Shown here one piece after another: positions 32,023-40,724 of a stretch of DNA of 64,000 nt. The DNA comes from Streptomyces sp. MH60 (GTDB lineage: Bacteria > Actinomycetota > Actinomycetes > Streptomycetales > Streptomycetaceae), in assembly GCF_002939385.1 (NCBI RefSeq), contig NZ_MULI01000040.1, positions 1 through 64,000 on the forward strand, given 5' to 3'. Made by a program: the position numbers and the translations under genes. The notes under the pieces were generated by a model. It was not told where the DNA came from, did no database searches, and was given only the letters and a program-made list of their open reading frames with translations. The stretch's first letter is position 1. Every line of letters begins with the position of its first letter.

Positions 32023-32469
32023 GTGGGACAGACAGGGGGAGACGACATCAGCGCGCCGACGGGGGACATGAGGAAGCAGCGGCTGCCACAGCTCAGGCGG
32101 CGGCTCGGCCGGGCGGACCTGCGGGCGGTGCCCGAGGCCCGGCGGGCCCTGCGTGAGCTGCTGAGGCACTGGGGCGGGCCGGGCCAGTCGGAGGTCGCGG
32201 AGCTGCTCACCAGCGAGCTGGTCACCAACGCGCTCGTGCACACCGAGGAGGGCGCCGTCCTGACCGCGACGGTCGGGCCGCGCGCCCTGCGGGTGGAGGT
32301 GCGGGACTTCGTGGGCCACGGACGGCAGCCCCGGCCGCGCGCACCACGGGAGGAGAGCACCAACGGCCGAGGGCTGGTCCTGGTCGAGTCGCTCGCCGAC
32401 GACTGGGGCGTCCGGCCCTGCGAGGTGGGCAAGTCGGTCTGGTTCGAACTGGGCGCGGAAGCGGCCTGA
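32023..32469 (+). CDS. Anti-sigma-factor-like ATP-binding protein
   Basis: The 148 residues from GTG 32023 (alternative ATG 32068) form a GHKL ATPase: 'EVAELLTSELVTNALVHT' (N box), 'VEVRDFVGHGRQP' where the G1 D-x-G is degenerate, and 'STNGRGLVLVESLADDWGV' (G2). It ends 'GKSVWFELG'. It is a sister of the protein at 6130 and could be an anti-sigma kinase-like regulator. No partner gene is adjacent; it is followed by a very strong terminator shared with the convergent DUF2637 gene. Confidence 0.85.
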   Translation: MGQTGGDDISAPTGDMRKQRLPQLRRRLGRADLRAVPEARRALRELLRHWGGPGQSEVAELLTSELVTNALVHTEEGAVLTATVGPRALRVEVRDFVGHGRQPRPRAPREESTNGRGLVLVESLADDWGVRPCEVGKSVWFELGAEAA

Positions 32470-32496
32470 GGCGCCGGGAACCCGGCGCCTCAGGCC
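32463..32496. terminator. Very strong bidirectional terminator
   Basis: Perfect 16-bp arms (GGCCTGAGGCGCCGGG at 32463-32478 and its complement at 32481-32496) around AA. Effectively this is a 15-bp stem with a GAAC loop, between the convergent ATPase (ends 32469) and DUF2637 (ends 32519) genes. Confidence 0.85.
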
Positions 32497-32518
32497 GTCT
32501 GCGGTACGGTGCGCGGCT

Positions 32519-33583
32519 CTAGCCGAACTGCTGCTCCAGGTCCTTGAGCTTGCGCTCCAGGGAGTCCAGACGGGGCAGGGCTTGGGTGTCGTCCTCCGCG
32601 GTGAGGTCGACGGTCTCCACGCTCATCTGGTCAGACCCGCTCCGCACGGGCTGCAGGGAGGGCCGGCGGCTTGCCGCGGGCAGGTGCTCCGGGGTCGATA
32701 TGGCAGGCTCCGCGGTGGCGCGTTCCGAGCCCCGCTCGACCTGCTGCACCTCGACCTCGACCTGACGGCCGCCGCGCCCCGGGAAGCCGCGGTGGCCGTG
32801 GCCCCGGCTGATCGCCTTGAGCTGCGCCCGCTCCAGCCGCTCCTGCTCGCGCCGCCGGAGCTTCTTCTCCTCCTTCTGGCGCCGGTCGTCGCGCACCTCC
32901 TCGACCGCCTCGTCCAGGCTGCGCACGCCCTCCAGGAGCATCAGCGACCAGGCGCGGTAGGTCTCCCGGGGCGCGCGCAGCCAGCGGACCATGCGGATCT
33001 GCGGCAGCGGACGCGGCACCAGGCCCTGCTCGCGCAGCGCGGCCCGGCGGGTCTGCTTCAGGGCCCGGTCGAACAGCACCGCCGCCGACAGGGACATGCC
33101 CGCGAAGAAGTGCGGGGCACCGGCGTGGCCCAGGCCGCGGGGCGCGTGCACCCAGTTGAACCAGGCCGCGGCGAACGCGAAGGCCCACACCAGTATCCGC
33201 GAGCCGAGCGCCGCGTCACCGTGGCTGGCCTCGCGCACCGCGAGGACGGAGCAGAACATCGCCGCGCCGTCGAGGCCGAACGGGACCAGGTACTGCCAGC
33301 CGCCGCTCAGGCCGAGGTTCTGCTCGCCGAAGCCGACCAGACCGTGGAAGGAGAGCGCCGCGGCGACCGCCGCACAGCAGAAGAGCAGGACGTAGGAGAA
33401 GGTGCCGTAGAGGGCCTCCTTGCGCCGGCGCCGCTCCTCCATGCGCTCCCACGAGTCGTCCGCGCCCGCGTCCTTCCCCGAGGAACGCTTGCCGCGCGCG
33501 AGCACCGCCACCGCCGCCAGCATGCCCAGGAGCAGCACGGCGCCCGGAAGCAGCCAGTTCAGCGATATGTCGGTCAATCTCAT
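32519..33583 (-). CDS. DUF2637 membrane protein (SpdB-like)
   Basis: The 354 residues from ATG 33583 have an N-terminal single membrane segment ('LNWLLPGAVLLLGMLAAVAVLA'), then four more ('TFSYVLLFCCAAVAAALSF', 'WQYLVPFGLDGAAMFCSVLAV', 'SRILVWAFAFAAAWFNW', 'HFFAGMSLSAAVLFDRAL') in the pattern of DUF2637. A long charged, coiled-coil-like tail follows ('VRDDRRQKEEKKLRRREQERLERAQLKA', then 'LDSLERKLKDLEQQFG'). DUF2637 includes SpdB spread proteins of conjugative plasmids, but chromosomal copies are common and here there is no mobile context. Function unknown. Confidence 0.82.
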   Translation of the reverse strand: MRLTDISLNWLLPGAVLLLGMLAAVAVLARGKRSSGKDAGADDSWERMEERRRRKEALYGTFSYVLLFCCAAVAAALSFHGLVGFGEQNLGLSGGWQYLVPFGLDGAAMFCSVLAVREASHGDAALGSRILVWAFAFAAAWFNWVHAPRGLGHAGAPHFFAGMSLSAAVLFDRALKQTRRAALREQGLVPRPLPQIRMVRWLRAPRETYRAWSLMLLEGVRSLDEAVEEVRDDRRQKEEKKLRRREQERLERAQLKAISRGHGHRGFPGRGGRQVEVEVQQVERGSERATAEPAISTPEHLPAASRRPSLQPVRSGSDQMSVETVDLTAEDDTQALPRLDSLERKLKDLEQQFG

Positions 33584-33840
33584 CAGGGGTCCCTTGCAGT
33601 GGGATAGGGCGTAACGCCCGCCATGGTGGCCCAAACCCAGCGGCCCTCAGGGGGTTTCGGGGCAAGAGGCCGCCAAGGGAGTGCGAAGGGGGTGCCCAGG
33701 GCGGCGTTCTGCTCGAACTGCCGCATGAGGGGCGGGAGTTGAGTTCGAATAAGACTACCCGTACGAGTGGTTCCACGGAAAGTTCCCGCGACGGGTGGGG
33801 GAGTTGTGAAACAACCCGAACGATCTTAGCCGACGGCGCG
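33584..33840. other. Intergenic region (257 bp) upstream of DUF2637 gene
   Basis: The gap between the FhuF-like gene end (33841) and the DUF2637 start. It contains an AAGGGA ribosome site directly upstream of the DUF2637 start and an AT-rich stretch near 33740-33770. No convincing small ORF or hairpin is seen. Confidence 0.5.
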
Positions 33841-34686
33841 TCAGCCCGCCGTGGCGAGCAGCTTGCCGACGCGGTCCGCGTCGCAGGTCCGCGGGCAGGT
33901 GGCGCAGGTGTCCTCGGGGCGCAGGGTGTAGAACATGCAGCAGCTCGCCCGGTCCCGGGTGTGCAGCGGTTCGCCGTCCGGCCCCTTCAGCTCGCGGAAC
34001 GCCGCGTCCCCGACGTACGGCTTGGTCGCGCCCGGCAGCAGCAGCTCCAGCTCGTGCCGCGCCCGCTCCTGCTCGTCGAGCAGATGGGCGACGTACCACA
34101 GGCCCTCGACGACCTCGTCGGTCGCCATGCCCCACAGGGCGCGTCCGCGCCGCCGCATCCGGGGGCCGAATCCGGCCAGGACCGGCTCCAGGTGTTCGGC
34201 GACCGCGGCCCGCACCTCGGCGCGCAGCTCCTCCTCGTCGGCGACCACCCGGGCGCCGGGCAGACCGGCGGCGGGGTCGCCGGGGAGGCAGGCGAAGGAG
34301 GTGGCGCGTACGGCCATCCGGCCGAGGGGGAGTCCGGGGGCCGTGCGGTCGTAGGCCACGTGGGCCGCGGGGTGGCGGGGCACCCGGCGGTGCAGGAACC
34401 ACGGCACGGTGATCAGCAGACAGGCCGGCCACGCGTACCGGTGCAGGCCGAAGCTCGCGATCACGTCAGGACGGGCCCGCTGTCCGTAGTCCCGCAGCAC
34501 CTGGGCCTCGTCCCAGGCGAGGAACGCCGCCAGCTCGGCGCCGCCCGCGGCGAGCGAGGCGGCGGTGACCCAGCCGTCGCCGCCGGGCACCTCGTCGGCC
34601 GCGGTCAGCTCGGTGACGCCCAGCCCGGGCAGGACCTCGGACAGGCGCGTGTACGCGTCCGTGAAGGCCGTACGGGCGACAGGCAT
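33841..34686 (-). CDS. FhuF-like ferric-siderophore reductase (2Fe-2S)
   Basis: The 281 residues end with the FhuF iron-sulphur signature C-C-x10-C-x2-C ('CCMFYTLRPEDTCATC'). FhuF proteins bind a 2Fe-2S cluster through this unusual motif and reduce ferric siderophore iron in the cytoplasm. The N-terminal part contains 'AWPACLLITVPWFLHRRVPRHP', typical of actinobacterial FhuF-like reductases. ATG 34686 is chosen; an ATG 6 codons upstream is possible. The iron box at 34725-34743 lies directly upstream, so it should be repressed by an iron-loaded DmdR/IdeR regulator. Confidence 0.88.
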   Translation of the reverse strand: MPVARTAFTDAYTRLSEVLPGLGVTELTAADEVPGGDGWVTAASLAAGGAELAAFLAWDEAQVLRDYGQRARPDVIASFGLHRYAWPACLLITVPWFLHRRVPRHPAAHVAYDRTAPGLPLGRMAVRATSFACLPGDPAAGLPGARVVADEEELRAEVRAAVAEHLEPVLAGFGPRMRRRGRALWGMATDEVVEGLWYVAHLLDEQERARHELELLLPGATKPYVGDAAFRELKGPDGEPLHTRDRASCCMFYTLRPEDTCATCPRTCDADRVGKLLATAG

Positions 34687-34724
34687 GCGGGACCACCGAT
34701 CCACGTCGGGACAACGGGCTGCTT

Positions 34725-34743
34725 AAAGGTAAGCCTTACCTTA
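34725..34743. promoter_or_regulatory. Iron box (DmdR/IdeR-type operator)
   Basis: Arms AAGGTAA (34726-34732) and TTACCTT (34736-34742) with centre GCC resemble the DmdR/IdeR consensus TTAGGTTAGGCTAACCTAA. The site is 39 bp upstream of the FhuF-like start codon, in the promoter region. Confidence 0.8.
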
Positions 34744-34854
34744 CCCACAATGCTTGGGATTTGAACTGACGGCCCCTGCGCTTATGGTGCTTGGCAGACA
34801 GGTGACAACCCGCCGTAATGGCCCCAAGTACCGACACGTCCCGCAGGAGGACCC

Positions 34855-35673
34855 GTGAAGCACAGCGCGCAGGGCGCGGCCGGAACGGGTACGGGTGCGG
34901 CGGCCGGAGCGGTGCGGATCCCGGTGCAGCCCGGGGCGGCGGACGTGGACCGGGGCCGGGACGGCCGGGCGCGCGGTGCCGGGGAGCCGGACGGCGCGGC
35001 GCGCGGTGAGCACACCCACGGCGAACCGCCCGCGCCGCGCCCGCGCGGCCTCGTACGGCGTTCCTCCGTGCGCGGGCAGATCCTCGACGCCCTGCGCTCC
35101 GCGCTGGTCACCGGTGAACTGCGGCCCGGCGAGGTCTACTCGGCGCCCGTGCTCGGCGAGCGGTTCGGCGTCTCGGCCACTCCGGTACGGGAGGCCATGC
35201 AGCAGCTCGCCCTGGAGGGCGCCGTCGAGGTCGTCCCCAACCGCGGCTTCCGCGTCGTCGAGCGCGGCGACCGCGAGCTGGCCGAGCTGGCCGAGGTCCG
35301 GGCCCTGATCGAGGCCCCCGTGTGGCTCCGGCTGGGCCGTACGGTGCCCGCCGAGCGCTGGGCGGAGCTGCGCCCCCTCGCCGAGGCCACCGTCCGGGCC
35401 GCGTCGTCCGGCTGCCCGGCCACCTACGCCGAGGCCGACCGCGCCTTCCACCGCGCGGTGCTCGCGCTGGCCGGCAACGAACAGCTCGTCCGGATCGCCG
35501 GTGACGTGCACCGTCGCACCCAGTGGCCGCCGGCCGGCTCGCCCTCCGTACGCGGCCGCGCCGACCTGGTCGCCGACGCCCACCAGCACACCGCGTTGCT
35601 GGACGCGCTGATCGCCGGCGACCCGGACACGGTCCGGGCCCTGGTCGGGGAGCACTTCACGGGCACCGCCTGA
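34855..35673 (+). CDS. GntR-family (FCD) transcriptional regulator
   Basis: The 272 residues from GTG 34855 (AGGAGG 8 nt upstream) begin with an unusual 65-residue Gly/Ala/Arg-rich extension. A GntR winged HTH follows ('SVRGQILDALRSALVTGELRPGEVYSAPVLGERFGVSATPVREAMQQLALEGAVEVVPNRGFRV') and then an FCD ligand domain ('LAEVRALIEAPVWLRL', 'EADRAFHRAVLALAGNEQLVRIAGDVHRRTQ', 'HQHTALLDALIAGDP'). FCD domains bind small carboxylates or metals via Asp/His. It is convergent with secDF; its targets are not visible. Confidence 0.88.
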   Translation: MKHSAQGAAGTGTGAAAGAVRIPVQPGAADVDRGRDGRARGAGEPDGAARGEHTHGEPPAPRPRGLVRRSSVRGQILDALRSALVTGELRPGEVYSAPVLGERFGVSATPVREAMQQLALEGAVEVVPNRGFRVVERGDRELAELAEVRALIEAPVWLRLGRTVPAERWAELRPLAEATVRAASSGCPATYAEADRAFHRAVLALAGNEQLVRIAGDVHRRTQWPPAGSPSVRGRADLVADAHQHTALLDALIAGDPDTVRALVGEHFTGTA

Positions 35674-35694
35674 GCCAGGGCACCGTCCGAGCGA

Positions 35695-35719
35695 GGGCGC
35701 CCCCTGAGCGGAGGCGCCC
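35695..35719. terminator. Bidirectional terminator candidate
   Basis: 7-bp arms GGGCGCC (35695-35701) and GGCGCCC (35713-35719) with an 11-nt loop between the convergent GntR (ends 35673) and secDF (ends 35737) genes. Confidence 0.5.
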
Positions 35720-35736
35720 GGCTTGGGTGGCTGTGG

Positions 35737-38142
35737 CTACGGGACCTCCTGCCGTTCCGTACGGCTCGCGGGTACCTGCTTCCCGGTCTTCCCGGTCCTC
35801 CCTGGCTCCCTGCTGCCGCGCCCCTCGCCGCCCCTGCGGCGCCCGGGGCGGGACCCGGTGGTGCGGCCGTGCAGTTCGATGGCCAGGGGAGAGGCGGTGA
35901 AGACCGACGAGTACGTGCCGACTCCCACGCCGATCAGCAGCGCGAGTGCGAAGTCGGTGAGGGAGTCGTCGGCCAGGATCGCCAGCGAGGCGAGGATGAG
36001 CACCGCGCCCATGCCCGTGTTGACCGTGCGCGGCAGGGTCTGCAGGATCGCGTCGTTGGTGAGCCGGTCGAACGGCGTCTTGCGCTCCTTGCCCAGCAGT
36101 TCCCGGACGCGGTCGAACAGGACCACCGAGTCGTTGACCGAGTAGCCGATCACGGTCAGCAGCGCGGCCAGGAACACCCCGTCGATCGGCTTGCCCAGCC
36201 AGGCGAACACACCCACCAGGATGACCACGTCGTGGGCGAGGGCGCCGACCGCGGCCGTGCCGAACAACAGGCGGAAGCGGACCGCGAGGTACGCCAGCTG
36301 CGCGGCCAGGGCCAGGCCGAGGGCGATCAGGGCGTCCCGGCGCAGCTCCTCGCCGAGGCTCGGGCCGATCAGCTCGTCGCGGACCTTCTCCGTCTCGCCG
36401 CCCAGCTCGGCGACGGCCTTCGTGACGGTCGCCGCCTCGGCGTCGGTCAGCTCCTCGGTGCGCACCGTGAGGTCCCCGTCCCCGGAGGACTGGACGACGG
36501 CGCGCGGGAAGCCCGCGTCGGCGAGCGCGTCCCGGGCCCGGTCGGGATCGACCTGGCCGGCGGTGGAGTACTCGATCAGCCGCCCGCCGGTGAACTCGAT
36601 GCCGAAGTCCAGGCCCCGCACCAGGATGCCGGAGCCCGCCACCACGAGAACGACCAGGGACGCCGCCAGCCAGCGGCGCGGCCGGCGCATCAGGAACGGG
36701 TCGCGGCGCAGCAGGGCGTCGCGGACCGGGCCGGTGGACGAGATGCCGGTGATGCGGGGGCGGCGGAAGACCGCCGGACGGCTCGCGGCGAACTCGGCGA
36801 GCACCCGCGTGATCACCAGGGCGCTGACCATCGACGCCAGCACCCCGATGCCGAGCGTGACGCCGAAGCCCTTCACCGGTCCTGAGGCCAGGAAGAACAG
36901 CAGGGCGGCCGCGATCAGCGTGGTGACGTTGGAGTCGGCGATCGCGCTGAAGGCGCTGCGGAAACCGGCGGTCAGCGCCGACCGGGTGCTGGGACGGGTG
37001 CGGGCCGCCTGTTCCTCGCGGGCCCGCTCGAAGACCAGGACGTTGGCGTCCACCGCCATGCCGATCGCCAGCACGAAGCCCGCGAGGCCCGGCAGGGTCA
37101 GGGTCGCGCCGACCGCGGCCAGGGCGGCGTAGGAGATCAGGCCGTAGCAGAGCAGGGCCACGGTCGCCAGGGCGCCCATCAGCCGGTAGACGACGATGAT
37201 GAACAGCGCGGTCAGCGCGGTGCCGATGACGGCGGCCCAGGCACCGGCCGAGATGGCCTCGTCGCCCAGGGTGGCGCCGATGGTGCGCTGCTCGATGGTC
37301 TCGACCGGCACGGGCAGCGCGCCGCCCTTGACGAGCAGGGCCAGTTCGCGGGCCTCGGCGTCGTCGAAGGAGCCGGTGATCTGCGTGGAGCCGCCGGTGA
37401 TGCCCGCCCCGCAGGACACGGAGGGGTCGACCTGCGGCGAAGAGATGATCTTGCCGTCCAGCACGATGGCGACCCGGCGCTGCGGGTCACCGGCCGGGTT
37501 GCAGGCCGCCTCGCCCGTCACCCGGGCCCAACGGTCGCTGCCGGCGTCCTTGAAGTCGACGGTGACGTGCCAGCCCGCGCCGCCCTGCTGGTCGAAGCGC
37601 GCGTCGGCACCCTTGACGTCCTGCCCGGTCAGCGTGGCGGCCTTCAGCCGCAGGTACTGGCCGGACTCGTCGGGCAGCACCCGCTCGCCGTCCGCGCCGG
37701 ACGCCTTCTCCTCCTTGCCCCCGGCCCCGTCAGCGGGCTTCTCCGCCGGGCCGAGCACCGAGTGGACGGTGAGCTGCGCGGTGCGGCCCAGCACGTCGGC
37801 GGCCTGCTTCGGGTCCTGTACGCCCGGCAGTTCGACGACGACGCGGTTCTCGCCGGAGCGGACGATGGTCGGCTCGGCGACACCGAGGGCGTCGATGCGG
37901 CCGCGCATCACCTCCACGGTGCGGTCGGTGGCCTCCCGGTCGGCCTCGGCGGTGTCGGTGGACTTGGTCTCCAGCACGATCTGGGTGCCGCCGCGCAGGT
38001 CGAGCCCCAGGCGGACCGGCATGGTCAGGGCGATGGCCACGGACGCGGCGAGCGCGGCGAGCGCGGCGAGCGCGCGGACGTTCAGGGAGCGGGAGCGGGA
38101 CCGCGAACGGGCGCGGGAAGGGGGACGGGAGCGTTTCAACAC
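35737..38142 (-). CDS. secDF: Fused protein translocase subunit SecDF
   Basis: The 801 residues join SecD and SecF. The SecD half (to about 500) has 'LGLDLRGGTQIVLE' after the first membrane helix, a periplasmic region, and membrane segments including 'GFVLAIGMAVDANVLVFERAREE'. The SecF half has 'LDFGIEFTGGRLIEYS' and the family's D-x-V-x-L-F-D motif 'IGYSVNDSVVLFDRVRELLG'. SecDF uses proton flow to pull proteins out of SecYEG. Streptomyces usually has separate secD and secF elsewhere, so this is probably the accessory fused copy (SCO6160 in S. coelicolor, from memory). The N-terminus is Arg/Ser-repetitive. It follows a secreted-protein gene and a two-component system on the same strand. Confidence 0.93.
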   Translation of the reverse strand: MLKRSRPPSRARSRSRSRSLNVRALAALAALAASVAIALTMPVRLGLDLRGGTQIVLETKSTDTAEADREATDRTVEVMRGRIDALGVAEPTIVRSGENRVVVELPGVQDPKQAADVLGRTAQLTVHSVLGPAEKPADGAGGKEEKASGADGERVLPDESGQYLRLKAATLTGQDVKGADARFDQQGGAGWHVTVDFKDAGSDRWARVTGEAACNPAGDPQRRVAIVLDGKIISSPQVDPSVSCGAGITGGSTQITGSFDDAEARELALLVKGGALPVPVETIEQRTIGATLGDEAISAGAWAAVIGTALTALFIIVVYRLMGALATVALLCYGLISYAALAAVGATLTLPGLAGFVLAIGMAVDANVLVFERAREEQAARTRPSTRSALTAGFRSAFSAIADSNVTTLIAAALLFFLASGPVKGFGVTLGIGVLASMVSALVITRVLAEFAASRPAVFRRPRITGISSTGPVRDALLRRDPFLMRRPRRWLAASLVVLVVAGSGILVRGLDFGIEFTGGRLIEYSTAGQVDPDRARDALADAGFPRAVVQSSGDGDLTVRTEELTDAEAATVTKAVAELGGETEKVRDELIGPSLGEELRRDALIALGLALAAQLAYLAVRFRLLFGTAAVGALAHDVVILVGVFAWLGKPIDGVFLAALLTVIGYSVNDSVVLFDRVRELLGKERKTPFDRLTNDAILQTLPRTVNTGMGAVLILASLAILADDSLTDFALALLIGVGVGTYSSVFTASPLAIELHGRTTGSRPGRRRGGEGRGSREPGRTGKTGKQVPASRTERQEVP

Positions 38143-38223
38143 GGGCCTCCGGCGGGCACGCCGCGGCGGCGGCCGAGCGCGGCCGCGGCGGAAGAAGATG
38201 ACGGGGTGGTCGGGGTGTGCGTC

Positions 38224-38610
38224 TCAGGTGCCGGAGGAGACGGGCGGCGCCCGGCCGCTGTCGTGGCTCGCGCGGCCGGGGGAGACCGGCACCGGACCGG
38301 GCGTCGCCGAGGTCCGTGCGTGGGCACCGGGGGCGGTGCCCGCGGTGCGCGCCGCGGTGGCCGCGTGCTGGTCCGGTGCCGCCGGGCGCTCGCCCACCTG
38401 GTCGTGGCGGGCCCGGGGCTGGGCGGCGCAGACCGGCGTACAGCCGTCGTCCGCGTGGAGGTCGAGGGCCGGATGGGGAACGGCCGTGGCGGCGGCCGCC
38501 GCGAGGGGACCGCCGGGGCCCACCTGGGCGCCGGCCGCGGGCCAGGCCGGGACCAGCGGCAGCAGAACGGTCAGCAGCACCGTGAGCACCGTCGCGAGGC
38601 GGTGGCGCAT
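38224..38610 (-). CDS. Small secreted protein of unknown function
   Basis: The 128 residues from ATG 38610 (GGAAGGG 7-8 nt upstream) start with a clear Sec signal ('RHRLATVLTVLLTVLLPLVPAWPAAGA'). The mature part is low-complexity, Ala/Pro/His-rich, with one C-T-P-V-C pair that may form a disulfide. I do not recognise it. It sits between the response regulator and secDF on the same strand (gaps 98 and 81 bp), so it may be an exported product expressed with this SecDF and sensor system. Confidence 0.65.
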   Translation of the reverse strand: MRHRLATVLTVLLTVLLPLVPAWPAAGAQVGPGGPLAAAAATAVPHPALDLHADDGCTPVCAAQPRARHDQVGERPAAPDQHAATAARTAGTAPGAHARTSATPGPVPVSPGRASHDSGRAPPVSSGT

Positions 38611-38708
38611 GCGCCGTTCCCTTCCGTGGTGGGTGAGCGGACCGGGGGAGCCCGTGGCCCCGGCCGGGGAGTGGACGGCCAGGGCCACGGGCGGTCGCGG
38701 GGGGACCG

Positions 38709-39422
38709 TCAGGGCTCGATGAGCCCGGCGCGGATGGCGTACCGGGTCAGCTCCAGGCGGTCGCGCAGGCCCAGCTTCTGCAACAGGTTCGCCCGGTGCC
38801 GCTGGACGGTCTTGATGCTGATGAAGAGGATCTCGGCGATCTCCTTGGAGGAGTGGCCCTCGGCGACGAGCTTGAGGACCTCCTCCTCGCGCGGGGTGAG
38901 GATGTGGTCGGAGGTCTCCTCGCCGTGCCGCACCCGGTCGAGGTAGTTGCGGATGAGCGCCGTCACCGCCCCCGGGTACAGGAAGGGCTCGTCGCGCATC
39001 GCGGCCCGGCAGGCGGCGACGAGGTCCCGGTCGGCGACCGACTTGAGCACGTACCCGCAGGCGCCCGACTTCAGCGCCTGGAACAGGTACTGCTCGTTGT
39101 CGTGCATCGTGAGCATCAGGATGCGCAGCCCCGGTTTCAGCGCGGCCAGTTCGCGGGCCGCCTGGAGGCCGGTGAGGCGGGGCATCGCGATGTCCAGGAC
39201 CGCGAGGTCGGCCTCGTGGGCCCGCGCCATGTCGATGGCCTCCGCGCCGTCCCCGGCCTCGGCCACCACCTCCAGGTCCGGTTCCCGGTCGAGGATGAGG
39301 CGCACGCCGCGGCGCACCAGCGCGTGGTCGTCGGCGAGCAGGATGCGGATCTTCGACGCGGCGGACGGCTCGGATCGGGACGGCTCGGACCGGGACGGGT
39401 CGGACAGGGAGGGGTCGTACAT
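38709..39422 (-). CDS. NarL/FixJ-family response regulator
   Basis: The 237 residues have a receiver domain (D-D pair at 31-32, phospho-acceptor D77 in 'LAVLDIAMPRLTG', K in 'GYVLKSVADRD') and a LuxR HTH ('LTPREEEVLKLVAEGHSSKEIAEILFISIKTVQRHRANLLQKLGLRDRLELTRYAIRAGLIEP'). A 20-residue N-terminal tail is a repeated Ser/Asp/Glu-Pro-Ser-Arg motif from 15-bp DNA repeats. Two nucleotides separate the kinase stop and this ATG, so the pair is coupled. Confidence 0.92.
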   Translation of the reverse strand: MYDPSLSDPSRSEPSRSEPSAASKIRILLADDHALVRRGVRLILDREPDLEVVAEAGDGAEAIDMARAHEADLAVLDIAMPRLTGLQAARELAALKPGLRILMLTMHDNEQYLFQALKSGACGYVLKSVADRDLVAACRAAMRDEPFLYPGAVTALIRNYLDRVRHGEETSDHILTPREEEVLKLVAEGHSSKEIAEILFISIKTVQRHRANLLQKLGLRDRLELTRYAIRAGLIEP

Positions 39423-39424
39423 GG

Positions 39425-40435
39425 TCAGGGCTGCTTCCTGGGAAGGGGTGCGGTGAGCCGGATGCGGGTGCCGGCGCCGGGCGCCGACGTGATGTCGAGG
39501 TCGGCCCCGACGAGCAGGGCCCGCTCCCGCATGCCGCGGATGCCGGCGCCCTCGTGCGCCGCCTCGATGCCGCGGCCGTCGTCGGCGACGGTGAGCGTCA
39601 CCGCGCCGTCGGCGCGGGCCAGACCCACCTCCAGGCGTTCGGCGTCCGCGTGGCGGGCGGCGTTGGTCAGACTCTCCTGCGCCACCCGGTAGAGGACCAG
39701 TTCGGTCTCGTGGTCCAGGACCGGCAGGTCGGCTTCGAAACGGCGCACCACCCGCAGACCGGTGTGGGTGGCGAAGTCGTGCGTGAGCGAGGACAGCGCG
39801 CTGATCAGCCCGAGGTCGTCCAGGACGCCGGGCCGCAGCCGGCGCACCAGGCGGCGGACCTCGTCCAGGCTCTCCCGGGTGATCTCCTGCGCCTGGTGCA
39901 GCTCCTCGCGCAGCGGCTCGTCGGCGTCGTCCGCCGCCCGCCCCAGGACCAGCAGGATCGCGGTCATGCTCTGCCCGACCTCGTCGTGCAGCTCCTGCGC
40001 GATGCGGCGCCGCTCCGCCTCCTGGGCGAGCAGGACGCGGGCACTGCTCGTGGCCCGCTCGTTCTCCAGGCGGTCCAGCATCGCGTTGAACGTGCGGATC
40101 AGCTCCGGGACCTCGCCGCCGCCGGCCACCGGCAGCCGCTGGCCCGGGCGCAGCAGGTCGACGGTGGTCATCAGCCTGGTGAGCCGCTCCAGCGGGGCCA
40201 GGCCCCAGCGCAGCAGGGCGCCGTTGGCCACCAGCATGACGCCCATGCCGACCACGAGGACGACGGCCTCGGTCAGCAGGATCGGCACGGAGACGGTCAC
40301 CGGAGCCCACAGCAGCAGCGCCGTGGCGAAGCCCAGCACCACCGCGTTGAGCCCGAAGATCCGCCAGAACAGGGACACCGGGGGTACGCCTCCTTCGGCG
40401 ACGTGTCGATTCGGTACGCCTCTACTGTCGGTCAT
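39425..40435 (-). CDS. NarL-type sensor histidine kinase with HAMP domain
   Basis: The 336 residues from ATG 40435 have two membrane helices ('IFGLNAVVLGFATALLLWA', 'LLTEAVVLVVGMGVMLVANGALL'), a HAMP segment ('APLERLTRLMTTVDLLRPGQRLPVAGGGEVPELIRTFNAMLDRLE') and a HisKA_3 helix ('RIAQELHDEVGQSMTAILLVL'). An HATPase domain follows ('YRVAQESLTNAARHADA', 'VADDGRGIE', 'GIRGMRERALLVGADLDI'). There is almost no extracytoplasmic sensor loop, so it may sense the membrane or an internal signal. It is coupled to the response regulator and divergent from dksA-like genes. Confidence 0.92.
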   Translation of the reverse strand: MTDSRGVPNRHVAEGGVPPVSLFWRIFGLNAVVLGFATALLLWAPVTVSVPILLTEAVVLVVGMGVMLVANGALLRWGLAPLERLTRLMTTVDLLRPGQRLPVAGGGEVPELIRTFNAMLDRLENERATSSARVLLAQEAERRRIAQELHDEVGQSMTAILLVLGRAADDADEPLREELHQAQEITRESLDEVRRLVRRLRPGVLDDLGLISALSSLTHDFATHTGLRVVRRFEADLPVLDHETELVLYRVAQESLTNAARHADAERLEVGLARADGAVTLTVADDGRGIEAAHEGAGIRGMRERALLVGADLDITSAPGAGTRIRLTAPLPRKQP

Positions 40436-40724
40436 CGCGCACCCTCGGTGGGAGCTGCGGCCCAGGTAGCGACCGAGCAAGCGACCAGCGTGCCCCTCCC
40501 GGACCCGTCCGGTCGATGGGGCCCGACCCCCATTTCCGGCTCGCCGCATACCCATACGGCCGCCCCCGCGCGCGTACGCCGAGTGGATCCCGCGCCCCCG
40601 GGCAAATGGGTCCTGCGCCCGATGGGTTTCCCCGGGCGGCCCGGCCAGGGTTGAGGACGACCGGGCCCGATCGGCCCGGCGCTCGGCATACCCGCAGAAC
40701 CTTCCGAGAAAAGGACCACCCACC
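40436..40724. promoter_or_regulatory. Divergent control region with several inverted repeats
   Basis: This 289-bp region separates the two-component system from the DksA-like operon. It holds ATGGGG(40516-40521)-N6-CCCCAT(40528-40533). A near-perfect palindrome lies at 40661-40679 (CCGGGC/GCCCGG arms around C-CGATCG). ATGGGT half-sites occur near 40606 and 40622, with the complementary ACCCAT near 40550. The G-rich/C-rich dyads with an AT-containing centre resemble DevR/OsdR (DosR-type) boxes. The downstream Rv1733c-like gene has a relative in the M. tuberculosis DosR regulon. The assignment is inferred from pattern only. Confidence 0.5.

Noticed and set aside
32519..33583. DUF2637/SpdB gene as evidence for an integrated conjugative element
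   Set aside because: No integrase, replication, tra gene, tRNA attachment site or direct repeats nearby; chromosomal DUF2637 genes are common in Streptomyces.
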